Positions 58,201 through 64,000 of a DNA stretch of 64,000 nucleotides are shown in pieces. The notes under the pieces are model-generated. The model had not been told where the DNA came from and searched no databases. It saw only the letters and a list, made by a program, of their open reading frames with translations. A program made the translations under genes and the position numbers. The DNA lies in NCBI GenBank assembly GCA_934481345.1, contig CAKSPF010000005.1, positions 124,001-188,000 on the forward strand. The letters are read 5' to 3'. How positions within the stretch are numbered: position 1 is the stretch's first letter; each line of letters opens with the position of its first letter. Source of the stretch: an uncultured Clostridia bacterium (lineage in GTDB: Bacteria > Bacillota > Clostridia > UMGS1810).

Positions 58201-58869
58201 TATGGCTTTGTCATAATAACCGAGCGCCTGCCCTGCCAGTTTTACGGTTTTATCCAGCAGGTATGCAAAGCTTTTTTCACAGTCCGCACCGTTTTCGGCA
58301 ACATTTTTGATATACTGTATACCATCCGGGATGCTCAGAGCAAAATTATGTATTTTTAAAATAAGACTTACAAGGTATGCATCATTTTTCTTGGTATAAC
58401 AGTCAACTAATTTTATAAAATCCTTATCTTCGCTTTCGTAATATTCATCAAAAACACTGTCCATTGCCGTGTTTTTGAGAAGTTCTGTTTCTCCGGTATC
58501 CGCAATTTTAAAATTCGGATCCATACCTGCCCGATGAAAATTATTTCGTATAACATTGAGGCAAAAGCTGTGTATTGTGCATATAGAAGCATTTGCAATA
58601 AGCATAAGCTGTCTGTTCAGATTTTCATTATCGGTTCCTGAGTTGTCAAGATGCTCCATTATTTTAAGCATGAGTCTGCTTTTAATTTCCGAAGCAGCCG
58701 CATTGGTAAACGTAACAATAAGTAAACGGTCAATATCTGCCTCGCCGCTTACAACTCTTTTTACAATACGTTCAGCCATTACAGCGGTTTTTCCGGAGCC
58801 TGCGGCAGCGGAAACAATGGTATCTGCCACCGGAATATCTATAGCGGCCTGCTGATTAGCTGTCCACAT
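55294..58869 (-). CDS. addA: ATP-dependent helicase/nuclease subunit A (AddA)
   Basis: 1191 residues. UvrD-like helicase with Walker A SAAAGSGKTAV, EIYIDEYQDCNSVQ (motif II), MRILYVALTRAREKLIITG (motif VI) and VRIMSIHKSKGLEFPVVFL (motif V). The C-terminal nuclease domain has VQGMTDAYFEENGELVIVDYKTD (D-x11-ExDYK-type, here DYKTD). Works with AddB in double-strand break resection up to Chi. Its ATG overlaps the addB stop by 14 bp, giving coupled translation. Confidence 0.97.
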   Translation of the reverse strand: MWTANQQAAIDIPVADTIVSAAAGSGKTAVMAERIVKRVVSGEADIDRLLIVTFTNAAASEIKSRLMLKIMEHLDNSGTDNENLNRQLMLIANASICTIHSFCLNVIRNNFHRAGMDPNFKIADTGETELLKNTAMDSVFDEYYESEDKDFIKLVDCYTKKNDAYLVSLILKIHNFALSIPDGIQYIKNVAENGADCEKSFAYLLDKTVKLAGQALGYYDKAIELCSFDENLEKPKALLCDEKNAFEYIFAAKNWNDAYRAVHSFSGGRLVFSKKADKDICGQIKTLRTLGKDILKNIKENYITDTYESLCEDIKTSEIFVKKLAEITVKFDEEFSALKRSRNLVDFSDFEHIALKLLKNEDGSPSDAAVKLMEKFDEIYIDEYQDCNSVQEAIFSCISKKNIGKPNMFMVGDMKQSIYKFRDADPRLFKGKSDDYKLFDGEKVQYNKILLNKNFRSRKCVLDGVNSIFEQLMNEETGELEYTPDEFLYYNENSYEDVNSDMNSVDVVVIDENGTDLYIDPESESEELSAVEAEAVYAANRINSMVNSGDYLVFDKADGIYRPVKYSDIVILLRSIKGYAEVFNDVLTTSSIPVYCDIGGGYYDAPEIVFLINILKIIDNPLDDIALLSVMRHPVFGFTDNEFVDIRISGKKGYIYDAVKAYIRKNEDALSDKLKKFTDMLAYFYERSGFLPADKLIWEIVENTDYMAYLSFLPNSELKKANVRALFNRAYDFEQTDFKGIFNFVRYVDSLKSGNSDADAAKPLGDGENVVRIMSIHKSKGLEFPVVFLCRASKNFNFTDINDKVLLHKEYGIGVNYYDAEKRFSYPLPAKNTIKSKMYSEIISEEMRILYVALTRAREKLIITGSLKNASKKLDAIALELISSDKKINPAFTMRCKNYLEWILSAVIRNNSCNIGKDYSFDVHINDGSVFDTYVIPKSELVLEEETGERKFLFSELAPKTDADCAVQKLLEYEYPYSALCKTPSNVSVTELKKMQLDGDDSFDIYRKHSLASIELSDNIKPTAAEIGTYTHLVMEKLDFENTETADDVRAQIDGLVSKGFLTENNARYIKSENIYRLFKTELGRRMKENRMNLKREFSFKYLLPASEFNNEVRTDDKVVVQGMTDAYFEENGELVIVDYKTDRVDGNIGEIKAKYAPQLKYYKAALETALNKKVKQTYLFLLDSGDVIEV

Positions 58870-61800
58870 TTAGCTTCGCCTCCATTCTTTGCCATATATC
58901 CTCAGCCTTGTCCAACGGTTCAAGGTAGTTGTAGGTATTGTTTTCAGCCGTTGTGTCAAACCGGCAGACAGACAGATATTTGCAGTAATCACACGGCGAT
59001 TTGCCGCATTTTTTGTACGGATTTATGCTGATGTCGCCATCTGCCATATCCATGCATACGTTTTTAAGCAATTCATTAAGATATTCATTCATAAGTTCAA
59101 AGCTTTTAAGCGGGTACTTATTTCTTACAGACGCTGTTTTATCGTCGCATCCGTCAATAACTGTCCGGTCATCTGCAATCATGCCGTTCAGCTTCAAAGC
59201 GGCATCTAATTTTTTGCTTATTTCTTCATCGGAAAGCTTTCCTTTAGCCGAAACTATCGGATCATCTATCAGAAAGTACAGCGCTCCGCCGTATTTGTAA
59301 TTTTTATCACTCTTAACAAGTGCATTAAGATACACCGCAAGCTGAACATCCAGACCGTAAAACACATCATCAAGTTTAAAGGTTTTGTTTCCTGTTTTGT
59401 AATCAATAACACGCACAAACTCTCCGTCTTTGCTTCGGTATATGTCTGCACGGTCGATTTTGCCCGTGAACTTAACCGTTTTGCCATTATCAAGCTCAAT
59501 CTCTATACAACCGAGCTGAGAACCCTCTTTAAATTCCATTTCATAGCCGAGCGGTTCAAACATTGAATTTACAATATGATTCTGTATAGCTTTTATGCAA
59601 ATAAAAACCGAACCCTTGAGCCGTTTGATTATATGAATATTCCGTTTGCTTAAACCGTCGCTCATAAGCGAAAAGTTTTCCGTAAACTCGCTGAGCATTT
59701 CGTCTATTGCCGAAAGAAGGTACTCATCGGTTACACCTTTAAATCCCATACCGCTCTCTTCTATTCTTCGGCACAGCCTTTCGAGAATTGAATGAGTGAT
59801 ATTTCCGATATCAAGGCTGTCAACAACAGTATCCTTTTTTTCTGTTACATTAAGAATGTAGTCCATAAAATACGAATAGCGGCATGCCATATAACGCTGT
59901 ATTCTGGAAACAGACGTGTACTCATTGTCACCTGTAAGCATACTTAGTCTGTCGCGGTTGATTTTTTGCGGAATGTTTACCGCGTTTGCAAATCCGTCAA
60001 GCTTTTTTGCAAAATCTCCCTTTGCTTCAAAATATGAATAAACATTTTTCCATATCGGGTCCGTACTTCCGGTATGCATATATTTCGAAACAGCCTCGGC
60101 AAGATACTCCCGGCTCATTTCAGGTGAACAGATTTTTTCAAAAACGCTGTTTATTGCGCCGTCATTTTCCTTTACAGACATAACAGAGCATATCCTGTTT
60201 ATAATATATGATTTGCGGAGCGGTTTAAAGTCATTTCCTGCCTTCGGGTATGAAATAATCAGTTTTTCACGCGGCAAAGTAAACGCGCGGTATGCCGCAA
60301 ACTGTGAATAATACGCTGCAACGGAAGATGTGGTGGAAAAATCTACACCGATATTTTTAAGTTCTTCCTTGTCGCGGTCGGAAAGTATCCCGTCCGGTTT
60401 TGGCGCAACGGGAAAAACGCCTTCATTTACGCCCATCACAAAAAGCACCTTAATTCCGTCGGCACGGGTACGTTCCGTATTTCCTACTATGACACCGTCT
60501 ACCGAAGAAGGAATAAACCCAATCTGATACTGCGAAAATGCAGTATATAAAAGACCTCGGAAATCGGCGGTGTTTGTGGTTTTGCTGCCGCACACAAGCA
60601 CAATTCTTTTAAGACTTTCGGCGATAACCTGCCATATCTGCTCATATTCCTTTTTCAATCTGATTTCACCGTCAGTTTCAAAACGGGAAATATATTTTTC
60701 CAATGTGTCCCGAAGCTTAATTTCATTCAAAAATTCATACAAAGCAGAAACATCATCTTTTACGCTGTGCCGACCCTTGATTTTTTCGTGCATTTGTGCA
60801 AGCGGTAAAATATGTTTTTCGCGTATTTGATTTAGTAATTGCTTTATCCGTTCATTATCTTTATAAACGCTGTTTAAAACCGTATTCCATCTGTCGTTGT
60901 CAAGCCACGAATTTTTGCGTATACCGGTTTTTAAAATATAATTTTCCAGTATGCATATATTCTCGGGTTCCGCATTTATAAATGCCGTTTTGAGATAATT
61001 AAATATACTTTCATAACTGTATTCATTCAGGTATACGTCCAAAAGACTCAGCACAAACCGTATAATATGATGATTAAGCACATCTGATTTTTCATCTATA
61101 AAATAAGGTATGTTATATGCATCAAAAATCCTTTCCACATGCCTGCCGTAAGTGCCGATATCCGGGCATATGACGCCTATATCGCAAAAACGGTATCCGT
61201 GATTCTGCACAAGTTTCAAAATCCGCACCGCTGTCTGTTCGGTTTCGGCGCACGGATTTGCAGACGAAAAAATACTTATATCACCCTGCGGTGATTTGAG
61301 CTTTTCTGCCGGGAATTTATAAAGATTTTTTTCAAGATGTTCTAAATCCGGCGATTTAAAATGCGAACCTGATATTTGTGTAATCTCAATGTTTGATGTT
61401 ACACTATTTTTTATTGCCGAAACAGTATCTCTCGAAGGCATAAAAAGTACCGGATTCTTCTCGTGCGTGTCACAGCAAAGCGTTATGCAAAGCTCCTTGC
61501 ATTTCTTATTAAGCTGCGATATAACATTTAACTCCTGCGGAACAAAAGTAGAAAATTCATCCAAAAAAATATATTTATCTTTGTAAATTTCACTTTCCGA
61601 AATCCGTTTTGCAAGAATTGTGAGTGCATCATCCGAGTCTGAATATTTATCGCTGATTTGTTCCTCATATTCAGCATATATACGACTCAAATCATTAAGC
61701 TTAAATCCGAGAACTTCGTCAGCGGTTTTTGCGGAACTGTCACATATATTTTGCGGTGAAAGCATATATTTCTTAAATTCACCTACTGTTTTTACGCATA

Positions 61801-62149
61801 AATCAACAAATCCGTTCCGGCTGCAAACACTTTTAAAATATTCAAAACCGCCGTTTTTTAAAATATCATTTACTATAAGCGCCTTTCCGGCAGCGTCTAT
61901 TTTTTCAGTTGAAGATAATCCAAGCCTTTTTTCGGTAATTGCCGCAAGGCGCATAAAAGAAAATACCTCTGCACCGTTATCTTTAATCGAACCTATGTTT
62001 TCCAGGAGACGTCTTTCGGCGGCGTGTGTATATTGTTCGGGAACAAGCAGTATAACTTCATTTCCGCAATCTACCAGTTCTTTTATTTTATTATATATAT
62101 AACAGCTTTTTCCGCTTTTGCTTCTGCCCGTTACAATTTTCAGCGACAT
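58856..62149 (-). CDS. addB: ATP-dependent helicase/nuclease subunit B (AddB)
   Basis: 1097 residues from ATG 62149, 5 bp after GAGGTG, beginning MSLKIVTGRSKSGKS (Walker A). The C-terminal nuclease has RVIDYKTGNKTF, and the iron-sulfur cluster is indicated by Cys in CRYSYFMDY and, near the end, KKCGKSPCDYCKYLSVCRFD, the four-Cys staple of AddB. First gene of addB-addA-SGNH. Confidence 0.96.
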   Translation of the reverse strand: MSLKIVTGRSKSGKSCYIYNKIKELVDCGNEVILLVPEQYTHAAERRLLENIGSIKDNGAEVFSFMRLAAITEKRLGLSSTEKIDAAGKALIVNDILKNGGFEYFKSVCSRNGFVDLCVKTVGEFKKYMLSPQNICDSSAKTADEVLGFKLNDLSRIYAEYEEQISDKYSDSDDALTILAKRISESEIYKDKYIFLDEFSTFVPQELNVISQLNKKCKELCITLCCDTHEKNPVLFMPSRDTVSAIKNSVTSNIEITQISGSHFKSPDLEHLEKNLYKFPAEKLKSPQGDISIFSSANPCAETEQTAVRILKLVQNHGYRFCDIGVICPDIGTYGRHVERIFDAYNIPYFIDEKSDVLNHHIIRFVLSLLDVYLNEYSYESIFNYLKTAFINAEPENICILENYILKTGIRKNSWLDNDRWNTVLNSVYKDNERIKQLLNQIREKHILPLAQMHEKIKGRHSVKDDVSALYEFLNEIKLRDTLEKYISRFETDGEIRLKKEYEQIWQVIAESLKRIVLVCGSKTTNTADFRGLLYTAFSQYQIGFIPSSVDGVIVGNTERTRADGIKVLFVMGVNEGVFPVAPKPDGILSDRDKEELKNIGVDFSTTSSVAAYYSQFAAYRAFTLPREKLIISYPKAGNDFKPLRKSYIINRICSVMSVKENDGAINSVFEKICSPEMSREYLAEAVSKYMHTGSTDPIWKNVYSYFEAKGDFAKKLDGFANAVNIPQKINRDRLSMLTGDNEYTSVSRIQRYMACRYSYFMDYILNVTEKKDTVVDSLDIGNITHSILERLCRRIEESGMGFKGVTDEYLLSAIDEMLSEFTENFSLMSDGLSKRNIHIIKRLKGSVFICIKAIQNHIVNSMFEPLGYEMEFKEGSQLGCIEIELDNGKTVKFTGKIDRADIYRSKDGEFVRVIDYKTGNKTFKLDDVFYGLDVQLAVYLNALVKSDKNYKYGGALYFLIDDPIVSAKGKLSDEEISKKLDAALKLNGMIADDRTVIDGCDDKTASVRNKYPLKSFELMNEYLNELLKNVCMDMADGDISINPYKKCGKSPCDYCKYLSVCRFDTTAENNTYNYLEPLDKAEDIWQRMEAKLNVDS

Positions 62150-62167
62150 ATTCTCACCTCGCATAAC

Positions 62168-62196
62168 AGTATAACATTTTTTTGAAAAAAATTCAA
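62168..62196 (-). promoter_or_regulatory. addBA promoter
   Basis: Minus-strand TTGAAT (62196-62191), 17-bp spacer, TATACT (62173-62168), about 20 bp before the addB start. Confidence 0.65.
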
Positions 62197-62217
62197 TGAT
62201 TCAAATGAAATATAAAA

Positions 62218-62249
62218 CCCCCAAAACAGAAAAACATCTGTTTTGGGGG
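62218..62249 (-). terminator. Terminator of the GLUG-repeat protein gene
   Basis: Perfect 13-bp arms CCCCCAAAACAGA (62218-62230) and TCTGTTTTGGGGG (62237-62249), 6-base loop, followed on the minus strand by TTTTATATTTC. Confidence 0.9.
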
Positions 62250-62272
62250 GATAAAGCTGTAAATTAAGCTAT

Positions 62273-64000
62273 TCAGCTTTTTAATACTTTCCTTTTAATA
62301 ATATTGATATACAAAAGCGCAAGCTGAACAAAAGCAACAGCAAGCAGTATTACAGCCAGGCTTTTAAGTGCAAGATGCAAAAAAGTGTTTTGCACTGCAA
62401 TAAACGTCATGGAGTCGCCTTCCATTTTAAATACGACGCAGCTGCCGTCCTGTGAAGTTTTCAGCTTTTTCAAACCGTTTTTTCCGTATGAAAACACTAC
62501 TGTTTTATCGGCCTTGCCGCTCGGCGGCAAATAATGCAATTTTGAGTTTTTATCAAAAACATCCGTAAGCTTAACAGTATACGCATCCATAGTTTTGTAA
62601 AAACCGTCCACAGCTTTTACTTTGGGTTTTGTAAGCTTAAGCTTAGTATCTTCCGAGTATTTACCTTCTGCAACAACTTTTGCAAGACCGTTTTTTTGCT
62701 TTTCGGAGCTTTCAACCGATGTTATAAACGGCTTATATTCAGCGTTTACGACAATATCACGCTTTAAGTTTTTAAAGTTTTTCATATCCCAAACGGCATA
62801 GCTGTCTTTTTTTACGGGAAGCTTTGGTATCTGTGACTTTTCTATACTGCCGTTATAATCATAATTAACCGTACCTACAGTCTTTTCGTTAATTTTAAAT
62901 ACGGCGGTGAAAGTTTTGAAAATCTCACCGTTAGGACTTGCAATAATATCATCAATCCCTACCGGTTCGGCAATTCCCGCATAGCTTATGGAATCTACTC
63001 CGCCGTGAACATCATCACAGAAAATATTTCTTCCGCTCTCTCCGGTAATTTCGCCCGCTATGGCACCCGCTTTCTCGTTGGCATCCTCGATATAAACCAC
63101 CGAACGGCAATCGTATATATGTTCTGCTTTGCCTGCAATTCCGCCGACATAATCTGCAGCAGACAAAGTGCATTTGGCATTGTTGTTTTTAAGAACAGAC
63201 TCGCTGTATCCTGCAATTCCTCCGGCATAGCCTCCTGTTTTGCTTGTTATTTTTCCGCATCCGTTTGACAGAAGTACACAACCGAGATTAATTCTTCCGG
63301 CAATTCCGCCGACATGGTTTTTCTTTGCAGTTATATCGCCGTAATTTGTGCATTCTCTCACAATTGCCCTTGTTGTAAACATAAAGTTTGATGTTCTTTT
63401 CTGGCCGTTTGCAATATCGTCTTCAGGATCAAAATCATATTCGATAGCCATTTGTCCGGCAATTCCGCCGACATTCAAATCGCCTTCGATTGTGCCCTCA
63501 TTTGTACAGCCGGATATTTTTCCGGTAGTCTGGGACTGCGTATCATCCTCGGATATATCCGAAAACCGGTCGGACAGTTCATCTTTTAAATTTAAGTTGT
63601 ACGCATCCTCCACCGCGTCAATCAATATATCGGTTACTACAAACATCTGGTCGCTTACCGCCTGCAAATCGTTTGAAATGGAATTAAGCCTTGTTGAAAG
63701 CAAGCCGTTAAGCGAATCAAACGAACCTGATATGTTTGTCATTGATTTAGTAACATTATCTGCCGCTTCTATATATTCATCATCAATCGGATTGATGGTT
63801 ATAATAGGAGAATCGGATAGTTTTTTCATTGAATCTGCAATTTTTCTCGCCATGGATTCCAAAGCATCAGCGGCATTTTGCAGATAATCGACTGATTTAT
63901 CCGCTTTTTTTGCAATATCTTTTATTTTATTTGTATCTATTTTTGAAACAGCGTCTTTCAGAGCTTTAAGTGCATTATCAAGATTGCCCATTGCATTTCC
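62273..64000 (-). CDS. GLUG-repeat extracellular membrane-anchored protein (5' end outside window)
   Basis: Open through the right edge; an internal ATG at 63991 is preceded by in-frame codons, so the start probably lies beyond the window. Visible part: an alpha-helical coiled-coil-like region (about 150 residues, for example LKALKDAVSKIDTNKIKDIAKK), then four or five GLUG-type repeats (NVGGIAGQM, HVGGIAGRI, YAGGIAGYS, YVGGIAGKA). A beta-rich region follows and one C-terminal membrane helix (LKSLAVILLAVAFVQLALLYI) with a basic tail. GLUG repeats occur in adhesins and surface proteins of gut and host-associated bacteria. Orientation and tail suggest a surface protein tethered by its C-terminus; function unknown. 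Confidence 0.75.
   Translation of the reverse strand, partial: GNAMGNLDNALKALKDAVSKIDTNKIKDIAKKADKSVDYLQNAADALESMARKIADSMKKLSDSPIITINPIDDEYIEAADNVTKSMTNISGSFDSLNGLLSTRLNSISNDLQAVSDQMFVVTDILIDAVEDAYNLNLKDELSDRFSDISEDDTQSQTTGKISGCTNEGTIEGDLNVGGIAGQMAIEYDFDPEDDIANGQKRTSNFMFTTRAIVRECTNYGDITAKKNHVGGIAGRINLGCVLLSNGCGKITSKTGGYAGGIAGYSESVLKNNNAKCTLSAADYVGGIAGKAEHIYDCRSVVYIEDANEKAGAIAGEITGESGRNIFCDDVHGGVDSISYAGIAEPVGIDDIIASPNGEIFKTFTAVFKINEKTVGTVNYDYNGSIEKSQIPKLPVKKDSYAVWDMKNFKNLKRDIVVNAEYKPFITSVESSEKQKNGLAKVVAEGKYSEDTKLKLTKPKVKAVDGFYKTMDAYTVKLTDVFDKNSKLHYLPPSGKADKTVVFSYGKNGLKKLKTSQDGSCVVFKMEGDSMTFIAVQNTFLHLALKSLAVILLAVAFVQLALLYINIIKRKVLKS

Noticed and set aside
1..64000. CRISPR arrays, rRNA genes, prophage or toxin-antitoxin modules
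   Set aside because: No regularly spaced short repeats, rRNA sequence, phage structural genes or paired small toxin/antitoxin genes were seen.

Overview
The window is chromosomal DNA from a low-GC, strictly anaerobic Gram-positive bacterium of the class Clostridia (Bacillota). The signs are conserved clostridial operons (rimP-nusA-ylxR-ylxQ-infB-rbfA-nrnA-truB-ribF and yybS-gdpP-rplI-dnaB-tilS-hpt-ftsH), AddAB instead of RecBCD, a CIRCE-controlled groESL, the [FeFe]-hydrogenase maturases HydE and HydG, the electron-bifurcating Nfn enzyme, an S-layer-homology (SLH) cell surface, and near-consensus TTGACA-17-TATAAT promoters. The species cannot be named from the sequence. The glycosidases suggest a host- or plant-glycan habitat, which is inference.

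Layout. 1-4.6 kb (+): end of truA, a DUF5711 membrane protein, CvpA, DJ-1/PfpI, 5-formyl-THF cyclo-ligase and a Xer-type tyrosine recombinase preceded by a perfect 28-bp inverted repeat. 4.6-6.4 kb (-): lepA. 6.65-15.3 kb (+): the yybS-to-ftsH operon. 15.3-17.6 kb (-): nfnBA. 17.6-21.4 kb (+): gdhA, whose promoter and first 48 codons are duplicated around an inserted GH110-like glycosidase gene. 21.4-29 kb (-): the translation/transcription operon. 29.2-35.5 kb (-): a GH42-like glycosidase, a GH37 trehalase and a secreted SH3/copper-amine-oxidase-like protein. 35.9-40.7 kb (+): ychF, groESL, a MscS channel and a VanZ protein. 40.7-43.9 kb (-): a receiver-SLH chimera, tRNA-Gly, a methyltransferase and an iron-type alcohol dehydrogenase. 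44.1-48.1 kb (+): GNAT, fumarase alpha, hpf, a cupin and a second alcohol dehydrogenase. 48.1-51.3 kb: a small lipoprotein (-) and a large SLH surface protein (+). 51.3-51.6 kb: a 281-bp highly structured element with tRNA-T-arm-like inverted ends. 51.6-54.6 kb (-): hydG, hydE and a TM1266-type gene behind a leader that looks like a riboswitch/attenuator. 54.6-62.1 kb (-): addB, addA and an SGNH hydrolase. 62.3-64 kb (-): a partial GLUG-repeat membrane protein.

Most of the window is ordinary housekeeping sequence. The unusual items are: (1) the 281-bp three-way-junction element at 51344-51624; (2) the gdhA 5'-end duplication around a captured glycosidase gene; (3) the in-frame fusion of an AT-rich cytoplasmic receiver domain to extracellular SLH repeats; (4) the attenuator-like leader and overlapping operator of the hydrogenase-maturation operon; (5) the dif-sized palindrome directly upstream of the recombinase gene. 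No CRISPR array, prophage, intact insertion sequence or rRNA gene was seen.
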